Part shown: piece after piece, positions 1 through 7,280 of the stretch
How positions within the stretch are numbered: the stretch's first letter is position 1
How the letters are laid out: the number at the start of each line of letters is the position of its first letter
DNA from: Actinomycetota bacterium
GTDB taxonomy: Bacteria > Actinomycetota > Actinomycetes > Nanopelagicales > Nanopelagicaceae
Direction of reading: 5' to 3'
Length of the DNA stretch: 20,942 bases
NCBI GenBank assembly: GCA_026392815.1
Contig: JAPLBI010000161.1
Span: forward strand, 1 to 20,942
Program-made: the position numbers and the translations under genes
Notes under the pieces: model-generated
Told to the model about the DNA's origin: nothing
Database searches by the model: none
What the model saw: the letters and a program-made list of their open reading frames with translations, nothing else

Positions 1-768
1 CACTCTAAATTTTGGTTTTGTTGTGCGCGCAGGAGCACCGCGGCGCAGCCACGCCAATTCTTTACGGATTAAGTTGTTGCGACGCGCATCCATTGCACTT
101 GCTTGTCGTGAACGCTCAGCCTTAGCCAAGACGAATGCAGAATAACCACCGTCATACTCTTCTACTTTGCCACCAACAACTTCCCACGTCCTATCAGTGA
201 CCGCATCGAGAAACCAACGATCGTGAGTAATAACTAAGACCGCTAAATTCTTTCGTTGGTTTAAATGCTCTGCCAACCAAGCAACGCCTTCCACATCTAA
301 ATGGTTTGTTGGTTCGTCCAACAGAATTAGATCAAGGTCATCAATTAAAAGCTTAGCTAGCCCAACTCTACGTTTTTCACCGCCAGAGAGTGTGGAAAAT
401 TTTCTTTCAAACAAGTGATCATCAAAGCCGCCGAATAGCCCCGTAAATACCTCGCGGATTCCAGAATCACTTGCCCATTCATGTTTTGCTCTATCGCCGA
501 TTACCACATCGCCAACTGTTGAATTGGGATCTGCTTTATCAACTTGGGAAAGCAACCCAATCTTCACGCTATTAGCTTTTGTTACGCGGCCTTGATCTGG
601 TTGTTCAACAGCAGCAATAATTTTCATTAACGTGCTTTTGCCAGAACCATTTCGGCCAACGATTCCAATGCGATCGCCTTCAGAAACACCGAGCGAAACT
701 CTTTCAAGCAGCGCTCTAATATCAAAGGCCTTTGAGACCTCTTCGATATTGACAAGATTGCGCGCCAC
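1..768 (-). CDS. ABC-F family ATPase, N-terminal part (cut by window edge)
   Basis: The first 256 codons of a soluble ABC-F protein are visible; the stop lies beyond base 1. It starts at a GTG (bases 768-766). The first nucleotide-binding domain is complete: Walker A GRNGSGKST at about residues 38-46, signature LSGGE at 127-131, Walker B LILLDEPTNHLD at 147-158 and the H-loop ITHDRWFLD near 180-188. An Arg/Lys-rich stretch at the edge (ARTTKPKF) fits the start of the interdomain linker. There are no membrane segments. ABC-F proteins (EttA, Uup and resistance members) act on the ribosome rather than in transport. Which subfamily this is cannot be told without the linker and second domain. Only 24 bp separate it from the divergent kynureninase gene. 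Confidence 0.9.
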   Translation of the reverse strand, partial: MARNLVNIEEVSKAFDIRALLERVSLGVSEGDRIGIVGRNGSGKSTLMKIIAAVEQPDQGRVTKANSVKIGLLSQVDKADPNSTVGDVVIGDRAKHEWASDSGIREVFTGLFGGFDDHLFERKFSTLSGGEKRRVGLAKLLIDDLDLILLDEPTNHLDVEGVAWLAEHLNQRKNLAVLVITHDRWFLDAVTDRTWEVVGGKVEEYDGGYSAFVLAKAERSRQASAMDARRNNLIRKELAWLRRGAPARTTKPKFRV

Positions 769-786
769 GATGGGAGAGCGTACCTT
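758..786 (+). promoter_or_regulatory. Leaderless promoter of the kynU operon
   Basis: TTGCGC (758-763), a 17-nt spacer, TACCTT (781-786), then 6 nt and the ATG at 793. This spacing places transcription start on the A of ATG, and there is no ribosome binding site upstream. The -35 element is only half-matching. The -10 geometry is the same as at several other starts in the window. Confidence 0.45.
777..782 (-). promoter_or_regulatory. Possible -10 hexamer for the ABC-F gene
   Basis: Read on the minus strand, TACGCT lies 8 nt before the GTG start at 768. It fits TANNNT and would give a leader of zero to two nucleotides. No Shine-Dalgarno motif is present. It overlaps the opposing kynureninase hexamer, so the two promoters would share bases. 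Weak evidence. Confidence 0.3.
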
Positions 787-792
787 TCAACT

Positions 793-2067
793 ATGAAAGC
801 CACTGACCGCCAATTTGCTATTGATCTTGATGAACGCGATCCATTAGCGCGCTTCCGTTCGCAATTTGTGATTAGTGATCCGAATATCTGTTATTTAGAT
901 GGCAATTCGTTAGGTCGCCTGCCTCTCGCAACGATCGAGGCAGTCAACTCCTTTATGCGCGATGAATGGGGTCCCGAAGTAGTTACCGGTTGGGGCCACT
1001 GGGTTGATGAGGCGCAACCAACTGGGGATCTAATTGGCCGTGCAACTCTGGGAGCTGCGGCGGGACAAGTATTGGCCTGCGATACAACATCCGTAAATTT
1101 CTACCAGTTAGCGTTGGCTGCAATTAACGCCCGCCCAGGACGCAAAACGATAATTACTGATGCCGCAAATTTTCCGACAGATCGCTACATACTTGAAGGA
1201 ATTGCAAAGCAGTTAGGTCTTAATTTAATAATCATTGATAATGAGACTTCAGGTAAATCTGAGAACGAGCGAATAACTCCGGAAATCTTGGAGCCCTACT
1301 TAAGCGATGATGTAGCGCTAGTTACCCTCGAAGTTATTCAGTATCGCTCAGGTGCGCGTAATGACATCAAGTCCTTAACTGACCTAGTACGCAAACACGG
1401 TGCGTTGATGCTCTGGGATGCCAGCCATGCAGTTGGTGCGATCGAAATGGATTTCGATAAGAACGGCGTAGATATAGCAGTTGGTTGTACATATAAGTAC
1501 GGAAACTCAGGTCCTGGTTCTCCTGCTTGGTTATATGTAAATAAGAAGGTGCAGGCCGAACTTCAGGTTCCAATCCAAGGTTGGTTCTCTCAAGGTGATC
1601 AATTTGCAATGGGTCCAGTATTTGAAAAGGCGGAAGGCATTCGCGGTTTCCAAATCGCTAGCCCTTCGCTGATTGGGCTTCGCTGTATAAAGAGCGCGTT
1701 TACGATGATCGAAGAAGCAGGTATCAGCGCTATCTCTGAAAAAGCAGCGATCGGAACCGAGATGATGATTCAGCTTTACGATGCGTGGCTGGCAGAACTT
1801 GGATTCACCTTACTTACTTCACGAAATCCCCAAGAACGTGGTGGGCACATTTCACTTGGCCATCCAGATGCTGCACGTATTTGTGTTGCGCTACGTGAGT
1901 TCGCAGATGTAATCCCTGACTACCGAACTCCAGATTCAATCCGCCTGGCGATAGCGCCGCTGCCAACTTCTTATCTTGAAGTTTGGGATGGTTTTGCGCG
2001 CATTAGAGATCTTGTGGCATCACGACAATACGAAAAGATTGAAAAAACTGATTCGCGTGTGACATGA
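793..2067 (+). CDS. kynU: Kynureninase
   Basis: PLP enzyme that cleaves L-kynurenine to anthranilate and L-alanine (3-hydroxykynurenine in some species). The 424 residues match the usual length. Family landmarks are the N-terminal YLDGNSLGRLP (34-44), ANFPTDRY (125-131), the cofactor aspartate in WDASHAVGA (208-216) and the Schiff-base lysine in TYKYGNSGPGSPA (K235). The C-terminal part has the GGHISLGHP segment. It is cytosolic with no signal peptide. The ATG at 793 is preferred because it sits 6 nt after a -10-like hexamer. The last 4 nt overlap the tryptophan 2,3-dioxygenase start (ATGA), so the two are translationally coupled and form a tryptophan-degradation operon. Confidence 0.95.
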   Translation: MKATDRQFAIDLDERDPLARFRSQFVISDPNICYLDGNSLGRLPLATIEAVNSFMRDEWGPEVVTGWGHWVDEAQPTGDLIGRATLGAAAGQVLACDTTSVNFYQLALAAINARPGRKTIITDAANFPTDRYILEGIAKQLGLNLIIIDNETSGKSENERITPEILEPYLSDDVALVTLEVIQYRSGARNDIKSLTDLVRKHGALMLWDASHAVGAIEMDFDKNGVDIAVGCTYKYGNSGPGSPAWLYVNKKVQAELQVPIQGWFSQGDQFAMGPVFEKAEGIRGFQIASPSLIGLRCIKSAFTMIEEAGISAISEKAAIGTEMMIQLYDAWLAELGFTLLTSRNPQERGGHISLGHPDAARICVALREFADVIPDYRTPDSIRLAIAPLPTSYLEVWDGFARIRDLVASRQYEKIEKTDSRVT

Positions 2068-2876
2068 GCGATCAAGAGTTCGATTCCGCACTTACCTACA
2101 CATCTTATCTTGCAATTGATCAACTCTTAAAGCTGCAAAAGCCCCTATCTAAAAGTACAGATTCGGAAGGTCCAGAGCACGATGAGATGCTCTTCATCAT
2201 CATCCATCAAAGTTACGAACTCTGGTTTAAGCAGTTAATTCATGAATTTGAGGCGGCTGCAAAATCTCTTGAAGCCGGAGATACCCACCGCTCACTCGCA
2301 ATTCTGGGGCGTATTCGCACGATCTTAAAAGTCTGCGTAACACAGGTAGATATTTTAGAAACTATGACTCCCCTACAGTTCAACGCATTCCGCGGTTATC
2401 TTTCATCATCAAGTGGTTTTCAATCTGCACAATTTAGAAAAGTTGAAGCGCTCTTAGGTCGCAGAGATTCTAAGATGGCTTCGCACCTTCCTATAGATGT
2501 TCAGGAAGAAATCCGTGAAATCACTTCACGAAATTCGATCTGGGATTCAACTCTCGCCTACCTTGCAAAGCGCGGACATAAGATTCCTGGCGATGTATTG
2601 GAGCGTGATAAAAGCACTCACTACCAATCCGATCCGCGCGTGCTTGAAACTCTCCTTGAGGTCCATCGCAACGATCCAGAGTCTGCGATGGTCTGCGAAC
2701 GTTTACTTGATATCGATGAGGGCTTGCAAGAATGGCGCTATCGCCACGTGAAAATGGTGGAGCGAACTAATGGCCACAAAGTGGGCACGGGTGGTTCAGA
2801 TGGCGTTAAATACTTAGCAAGTACTTTATTTAATCCGGTCTTTAAAGATCTCTGGGAAATCCGATCTCAATTTTAA
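2064..2876 (+). CDS. kynA: Tryptophan 2,3-dioxygenase
   Basis: Heme dioxygenase that opens the indole ring of L-tryptophan to N-formylkynurenine. It has 270 residues, close to bacterial family members. Visible motifs: HQSYELWFKQ (48-57) with the distal active-site histidine, the substrate-binding FRGYLSSSSGFQS region (109-121, R110), the proximal heme ligand in YRHVKMVER (H228), and the C-terminal GTGGSDGVKYL (241-251) that closes over the substrate. It starts within the kynU stop codon (ATGA overlap). No kynurenine formamidase (kynB) gene is adjacent, so the intermediate step must be encoded elsewhere or occur by another esterase. It ends 7 nt from the convergent PGPGW gene. Confidence 0.95.
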   Translation: MSDQEFDSALTYTSYLAIDQLLKLQKPLSKSTDSEGPEHDEMLFIIIHQSYELWFKQLIHEFEAAAKSLEAGDTHRSLAILGRIRTILKVCVTQVDILETMTPLQFNAFRGYLSSSSGFQSAQFRKVEALLGRRDSKMASHLPIDVQEEIREITSRNSIWDSTLAYLAKRGHKIPGDVLERDKSTHYQSDPRVLETLLEVHRNDPESAMVCERLLDIDEGLQEWRYRHVKMVERTNGHKVGTGGSDGVKYLASTLFNPVFKDLWEIRSQF

Positions 2877-2883
2877 TAAGTAG

Positions 2884-3213
2884 TTAAATTCTTCCCGTTG
2901 AGACAAGGAAGATAATCACAATTATAGAAAGAACAGCACCTACGGCGATCAGCGCTAATTGAGCCCACTTTGGTATTCCAGCTTTATCCGCAGCTTTCTG
3001 GGCGTAAGTTCTTGTGTGAACCATTACTCGCGCCGCCCATGCAAATTCTGTCGCCAAAATTCCAAGGCCGGCTAAAACAATCAGAATTCCAGGTCCTGGA
3101 CCAACTAGAGCAATTGCGCCAGCAACAGTTATAGCGCCACCAATCACACCAATAATTATTCGCCAAACTAAGCGACCGATTACTGTTTTCTTAAACCAAG
3201 TTCTGATTCTCAT
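2884..3213 (-). CDS. Small membrane protein, PGPGW (TIGR02611-type) family
   Basis: Protein of 109 residues with three hydrophobic stretches: about residues 14-35, 36-60 and 84-106. The GPGPGILIVLAGLGILATEF block is typical of the PGPGW family, whose function is unknown. The N-terminus is basic (MRIRTWFKKT), consistent with a cytoplasmic N-terminus. The start ATG overlaps the stop of the upstream glycosyltransferase gene (ATGA, bases 3213-3210), so the two are coupled. That suggests a cell-envelope role but does not prove one. Confidence 0.8.
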   Translation of the reverse strand: MRIRTWFKKTVIGRLVWRIIIGVIGGAITVAGAIALVGPGPGILIVLAGLGILATEFAWAARVMVHTRTYAQKAADKAGIPKWAQLALIAVGAVLSIIVIIFLVSTGRI

Positions 3214-4625
3214 TTTTCTCTTATTCCTTCAGTTAGTTCTCCGTAAGCGGCATCTGCAATTTCTCTACGTCGCATTTTATAACTTTCAGATGCACCAGTT
3301 ATTAAATGTTCAAAACGTCTATTGCCTTTAATTAGCGGGTGAAGGCTTTTTGCAGTGTTCTCTTCTCCCCAAATTGGAGCTTCTTCGCGTGTTGTTTCAA
3401 CATTAGCATGTGGGCGCAGTTTGCGATAAACAAGTGCGAGTCTGCGCAAACCAAGATATGCAACATGGCGCAAGCCACGGTTTAGGTGTTCTTGAATATT
3501 TAAACGGATAAAGGTGGCTCGAGATGGACGTGCCGGTTCTTTCGCAGTTGCTAACTTGTAGAGAATCCTTGCAATCTCTGCGCCCCCAGTTGTTTCAGGA
3601 AGTTCTGCACATTTAGCGCTTAACGCAGCCCTGACTTGTGGGTTCTGAAGTTGGCGCACCTTTGTAGAAATATCCGTTAAATCTGCTTGATCGGCACGGA
3701 GTGCAAAGCCAAAGTCATGGCACCACTTGGCGCGGGCATCTTGATCATCGGTCCCGCGAATATTTGAGACAAAGACTGTTGGCACCAAAGCCGGCAAGAG
3801 TTCATGGACACCGTTGTAACCAGTCGCGCAAACGCTGGCATCAAATGCGTGAAGAACTTTGGCTAGCGGGAAGTAGCGAACCACCCGGATATCTAGCCCT
3901 TCTGGAGCCAGAGATTTTCCATCTTTGTCTAGGGGTTGCTTGGTAAGGATTACTTGCAGATCTTTCCAACCTAAGAGCCCTGAAAGCGCTGCGGTCATCT
4001 TCTCGTTGACATCGCTATCGCCAGTTCCGAGCTGAACCAATACAGCAGGGCGGTTTAAATCTAACCCCAGAATCTGGCGGGCCTCATCGCGGCTAAATGC
4101 GGTGCTCTTATCAAAGAGTGAAACCGGCGAAGTTAGCGTTGCATCTTTGCGAGTTGCAGTTGGCCCAAAATCATATGCGCGCGCAATATCTCCTGGTTCA
4201 ACGATGTGATCCATCATCTTTGATTGCAAACCTAATACAAATCTCTGTGGTTTCTTCTGCCAGAGTCCGCGACGTACCCAAACTAAGGAAAGTTTTGGAT
4301 GGCTAAATTTTGCAGCAATAACACCTGGGTACGGAACAACTCCATCAAAAGATAGAACTCGTGCACCAGTTTCATCAACTAACGCTAATAAACGATCGCG
4401 CAAATAAATATCCCAGTTATCGCGCGTCATCCACATTCGATCTTTACCCGGAATGTATTCGCAACGTATTCCCATAAAGTCTGGAACTTCTGCGATTCCA
4501 CCGGCCATAGAAACAATAATTGGATTTGCAATCTCTTTTAAAGAGTATGCAATTGCAGATGCACGAGCTAAATGGCCCATTCCTACGCCATTGCTTGTTG
4601 CAAGAATTATTGTTGGTTTTTCCAT
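3210..4625 (-). CDS. GT-B glycosyltransferase, MurG/GT28-like
   Basis: Protein of 471 residues. The N-terminus has the glycine-rich acceptor-side motif NGVGMGHLARA (13-23). A typical nucleotide-sugar-binding half follows: VLVQLGTGDSD around 195-205, and ATGYNGVHELLPALVPTVFV around 265-285, where MurG-like enzymes bind the UDP-sugar. It is probably membrane-peripheral; no transmembrane segment is evident. Roughly the last 110 residues, after the canonical GT-B end, form an extra Arg/Lys-rich region (RLNIQEHLNRGLRH and RLALVYRKLRPH) unlike MurG. Substrate and product cannot be named. It is the first gene of a two-gene operon with the PGPGW protein, and diverges from the aminotransferase gene across 103 bp. 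Confidence 0.75.
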   Translation of the reverse strand: MEKPTIILATSNGVGMGHLARASAIAYSLKEIANPIIVSMAGGIAEVPDFMGIRCEYIPGKDRMWMTRDNWDIYLRDRLLALVDETGARVLSFDGVVPYPGVIAAKFSHPKLSLVWVRRGLWQKKPQRFVLGLQSKMMDHIVEPGDIARAYDFGPTATRKDATLTSPVSLFDKSTAFSRDEARQILGLDLNRPAVLVQLGTGDSDVNEKMTAALSGLLGWKDLQVILTKQPLDKDGKSLAPEGLDIRVVRYFPLAKVLHAFDASVCATGYNGVHELLPALVPTVFVSNIRGTDDQDARAKWCHDFGFALRADQADLTDISTKVRQLQNPQVRAALSAKCAELPETTGGAEIARILYKLATAKEPARPSRATFIRLNIQEHLNRGLRHVAYLGLRRLALVYRKLRPHANVETTREEAPIWGEENTAKSLHPLIKGNRRFEHLITGASESYKMRRREIADAAYGELTEGIREK

Positions 4626-4693
4626 AACGCCCTAAAGTTTATGAGAAACGCCCGAACTTCTCGCATAAAACGGCCTAGGGGTTGCAACTTTTT

Positions 4694-4722
4694 TTAACTT
4701 CGGAGATACTTAACCCACATTC
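4694..4722 (+). promoter_or_regulatory. Candidate promoter of the class III aminotransferase gene
   Basis: TTAACT (4694-4699), a 17-nt spacer, CACATT (4717-4722), then 6 nt and the ATG at 4729. The -35 matches TTGACA at four of six bases; the -10 is weak but keeps A2 and T6. The distance again predicts a leaderless transcript. An 8-bp palindrome, GTTGCAAC, lies just upstream at 4681-4688 and could be an operator. Confidence 0.35.
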
Positions 4723-4728
4723 GAAAGA

Positions 4729-6192
4729 ATGAAAGGATCGGGAGAGTACTTCTCAAACGAGTTTCTAAATCAGAAACCTTTGCCGTACAGCTTTAAAATG
4801 ATTACACAATCGCATCATGCGGAAAGTTTTAGATTAGTACCAGCAACATCAACGCCTGTCTCGCCTGAAAAAGTAGCCTCTTTACTGGCCTCAGAGTGGG
4901 AGTTATTTACTAAGAACACTAAGGGATCGCTCGCTGAGAGCGCACGCTCCATGAAATCCCTTCCTTTGGGCGTTACCTCAAGTTTCCAACACTGGGATCC
5001 TTATCCAATTTCAATTGTCTCTGCGCAAGGCGCATGGATGACCGATGTCGATGGTCGTCAGCTGCTCGATCTTTCAATGGGCTTCGGAGCAATGCTCGCT
5101 GGCCACTTAAACCCAGTCGTCGTTGAAGAAGTTAAGGCATCACTCGATACTGGGATGCTCTTTGTCACCCCTTCACCTATCTCAACCGATGCTGCTGAAC
5201 GTATCTGCCGTCGCTTCGGTATTGATCAGGTTCGCTTTACTAACTCTGGCACCGAATCAACTATGTATGCCGTTCGCGTGGCACGGTCTGCAACAGGTAA
5301 GCGCGATATCGTAAAAGTTGAAGGCGGATATCACGGAAGTTACGACCCATTTGTTGTTTCAGCAAAACCAAAACTTGATGCTGCTGGTGATGCTGAATTC
5401 CCAACCGCTGTTGTGGATGAGAACTTAGTTGCCGGTAACGTTCACGTTGTTCCTTATAACAATCCTGAATCGCTAGAACAGATTTTCGCTAAGCACGCAT
5501 CTACTATCGCTTGCTTTATCGTTGAACCAGTTCTCGAAAATATCGGAATTGTTCTCCCAGATGCTGGTTACCTAGAACGTGTTCGCGAACTCTGTGATCA
5601 ATATGGAATTATTCTGATCTTTGATGAGGTCAAAACTGGATTAACTGCTGGCCATCAAGGTGCAGCGCAACGTCTTGGCGTTAAGCCAGATTTGATTACT
5701 CTTGCAAAATCAATTGGTGGCGGTTTAACTCTCGCTGCATTTGGTGGCAAGCAGAAATATATGGACTTTGTTGTAAATGGAAAAATGGCTCACTTCGGAA
5801 CATTTAACGGCAACCCACTTGCCATGGCCGGAATTCGCGCTGTCGATAAAATTTGCACCGCCGAAACTTTGGCTGCTGCTGAAACGCTTAATCAACAAGC
5901 ACTTGAGCGCATCTCAGAGATTATCGACGAGTATCAACTACCTGCACACACCGTTGGATTCGGTGTTAAGGGCTGTATTACTTGGTCGACGACTCCTGTG
6001 CGCAACTACCGCGATTACAAAGCAACCGACTTTGGCGTAGCCGAACTCTCTTGGCTCTGGTCACTTAATCGCGGAATCATCACGCCTCCGGGACTTGATG
6101 AGCAATGGTTGATCAGTTTGGCTCACGGACAGAAAGAGATCGACATCTTGGTCGAAGATTTCCGTTCACTTGCCGCAGCGCTTCGTAGCTAA
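4729..6192 (+). CDS. Class III PLP-dependent aminotransferase (glutamate-1-semialdehyde aminomutase-like)
   Basis: Fold-type I PLP enzyme of the class III (omega) aminotransferase / GSA aminomutase group, 487 residues. Landmarks: phosphate-binding SGTES (173-177), YHG (201-203) stacking on the cofactor, FDEVKTG (298-304) with the pyridine-binding aspartate, and the Schiff-base lysine in TLAKSIGGG (K327). Substrate is not determined: many such proteins are annotated as GSA aminomutase, but the gene is not with heme genes. An alternative ATG at 4798 would remove 23 poorly conserved-looking residues. I keep 4729 because it sits 6 nt after a -10-like element with a plausible -35. It ends 11 nt from the convergent kinase gene. 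Confidence 0.85.
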   Translation: MKGSGEYFSNEFLNQKPLPYSFKMITQSHHAESFRLVPATSTPVSPEKVASLLASEWELFTKNTKGSLAESARSMKSLPLGVTSSFQHWDPYPISIVSAQGAWMTDVDGRQLLDLSMGFGAMLAGHLNPVVVEEVKASLDTGMLFVTPSPISTDAAERICRRFGIDQVRFTNSGTESTMYAVRVARSATGKRDIVKVEGGYHGSYDPFVVSAKPKLDAAGDAEFPTAVVDENLVAGNVHVVPYNNPESLEQIFAKHASTIACFIVEPVLENIGIVLPDAGYLERVRELCDQYGIILIFDEVKTGLTAGHQGAAQRLGVKPDLITLAKSIGGGLTLAAFGGKQKYMDFVVNGKMAHFGTFNGNPLAMAGIRAVDKICTAETLAAAETLNQQALERISEIIDEYQLPAHTVGFGVKGCITWSTTPVRNYRDYKATDFGVAELSWLWSLNRGIITPPGLDEQWLISLAHGQKEIDILVEDFRSLAAALRS

Positions 6193-6203
6193 TTACTTTT
6201 TAG

Positions 6204-6839
6204 CTAATCGATCCGAACTACGAAATCTGCTCGCGCACGTCCGCGTTCGATTAATTGGGCATTTGCTTCATCAGTTCCCTTTGCCCACGCTTTAGCAGCT
6301 TCTGGTTCTTTTCCGTAAGCGATATGGCGCGAGATTAGGCGAGCAATTCTCTTATCGTCATCTACATCAACCATCCAGCTCTCATCCAATAAATCTTTTA
6401 CCGCTTCCCATCCGCCAGCATCGTGCAATAAGTAATTGCCTTCAATAATTACGACCTTGGTATCTGATGTAACTACGCCCTGAGCAGCGATTGATTCTTC
6501 GATAGAGCGATCAAATATTGGATAATAGATGTTTTGAGTTTGCTCAGATCTGATTCGCTTTACAAGGGATGCAAAACCTGCAACATCAAAGGTATCTGGA
6601 GCGCCTTTTCGATCAGCGCGCTTTAGCTCCTTTAAAACCTTATTACTTAGGTGATAGCCATCCATCGGCACCACAGTTACAAACTCTTTGGGAAGTTTGC
6701 TCATTAAGAACTTTGAGAGCGTCGACTTTCCAGCACCGGGTTTACCGATTATTCCAATGAGTACGCGCTCAGTGGAGTCAGAGAGAAAGCCCTGAATCCT
6801 TGCTAAAGCTGCCTGTTGGTTTGCTAATTGTTCGGGCAC
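6204..6839 (-). CDS. P-loop sugar/nucleoside kinase, uridine kinase / phosphoribulokinase superfamily
   Basis: Protein of 211 residues with Walker A GKPGAGKST (32-40), then VVPMDGYHLSNKVL (about 56-69), the acidic DGYH block found in uridine kinase, pantothenate kinase and related YggC/FrcK-type proteins. Further on are YYPIFDR and VVIIEGNYLL, typical of this superfamily. It is cytosolic. The start is GTG at 6839, with a perfect TANNNT 6 nt upstream. The likely substrate is a small sugar or nucleoside; the divergent RbsD/FucU mutarotase and nearby ribokinase favour a monosaccharide, but that is inference. Convergent with the aminotransferase gene. Confidence 0.75.
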   Translation of the reverse strand: MPEQLANQQAALARIQGFLSDSTERVLIGIIGKPGAGKSTLSKFLMSKLPKEFVTVVPMDGYHLSNKVLKELKRADRKGAPDTFDVAGFASLVKRIRSEQTQNIYYPIFDRSIEESIAAQGVVTSDTKVVIIEGNYLLHDAGGWEAVKDLLDESWMVDVDDDKRIARLISRHIAYGKEPEAAKAWAKGTDEANAQLIERGRARADFVVRID

Positions 6840-6841
6840 TT

Positions 6842-6860
6842 TTCAAGTTTAGCGCTTGAA
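6842..6860. promoter_or_regulatory. Inverted repeat, candidate operator in the kinase/RbsD divergent region
   Basis: TTCAAG (6842-6847) and CTTGAA (6855-6860) are perfect 6-bp arms around a 7-nt spacer. The repeat covers the kinase -10 hexamer, so a bound repressor would block that promoter. No second copy was noticed in the window. Confidence 0.3.
6846..6851 (-). promoter_or_regulatory. -10 hexamer of the P-loop kinase gene (leaderless)
   Basis: On the minus strand TAAACT is followed by a 6-nt spacer and the GTG start at 6839. No Shine-Dalgarno sequence is present and no good -35 is visible. Confidence 0.45.
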
Positions 6861-6890
6861 GTTAACGCAATACTAGGGAATCATAATTTC

Positions 6891-7280
6891 ATGATAAAAA
6901 ACGGAATCATCAACGGAGATCTCGCCTCACTTCTAGCCAGATTTCGCCATGTAAACACGATTGCGATTGTTGATGGCCCATTTCCGACTTATCCGAACAT
7001 TGAAACCATCGACCTCGCTCTAGTCATGGGAACTCCAACGGTTTCACAGGTACTCGACGCGATTTTGCCGCACTTGGATTTAACTGGAATGTACTTAGCT
7101 GCAGAGTTTGAGGCGAAGGTAGATGCAGCGAAAGTTGCTGAATACAAAACTCATCATCGCGGATTAGCAACTACGGTAATTCCTCATGAAGAATTTAAAG
7201 TTAAAGTTGGCCAGGCGCTAGGAATTATTCATACCGGCGATGCTGTTCCGTACAGCAGCGTTATTTTGCGATCAGGCTGA
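6891..7280 (+). CDS. RbsD/FucU-family sugar mutarotase
   Basis: Protein of 129 residues starting MIKNGIINGDL, the family N-terminus. Residues H20 and D28 lie where RbsD has its catalytic histidine and aspartate. The C-terminus GDAVPYSSVILRSG matches the family ending, although the usual PYxN asparagine is a serine. These proteins interconvert sugar anomers (ribose pyranose/furanose, fucose alpha/beta) before phosphorylation. An upstream TTG at 6828 would add 21 unrelated residues and was not used. The gene runs into the convergent ribokinase gene, overlapping its 3' end by 20 nt. Specificity for ribose is suggested by that neighbour, not proven. Confidence 0.8.
   Translation: MIKNGIINGDLASLLARFRHVNTIAIVDGPFPTYPNIETIDLALVMGTPTVSQVLDAILPHLDLTGMYLAAEFEAKVDAAKVAEYKTHHRGLATTVIPHEEFKVKVGQALGIIHTGDAVPYSSVILRSG

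Noticed and set aside
2858..2910. AT-rich inverted segment between tryptophan dioxygenase and the PGPGW gene as a terminator
   Set aside because: The arms (AATTTTAA / TTAAATT) contain no G-C pairs and mismatch by one base, so a stable hairpin is not expected.
4641..4666. Imperfect repeat ATGAGAA ... TTCTCgCAT upstream of the glycosyltransferase as an operator
   Set aside because: One arm needs a bulged base and no second copy was seen; chance is as likely in a 103-bp region.
4729..6192. Assigning hemL (glutamate-1-semialdehyde aminomutase) to the class III aminotransferase
   Set aside because: Motifs are shared by many class III enzymes, no other tetrapyrrole gene is nearby, and nothing seen is diagnostic for GSA.
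6186..6206. TAGCTAA / TTAGCTA inverted repeat between the convergent aminotransferase and kinase genes, as a bidirectional terminator
   Set aside because: The 7-bp stem has only two G-C pairs, lies mostly within the two stop codons, and no T-tract follows on either strand.
6828..6890. TTG at 6828 as start of the RbsD/FucU gene
   Set aside because: The extra 21 residues do not resemble the family and would overlap the divergent kinase start; MIKNGIIN at 6891 is the family N-terminus.
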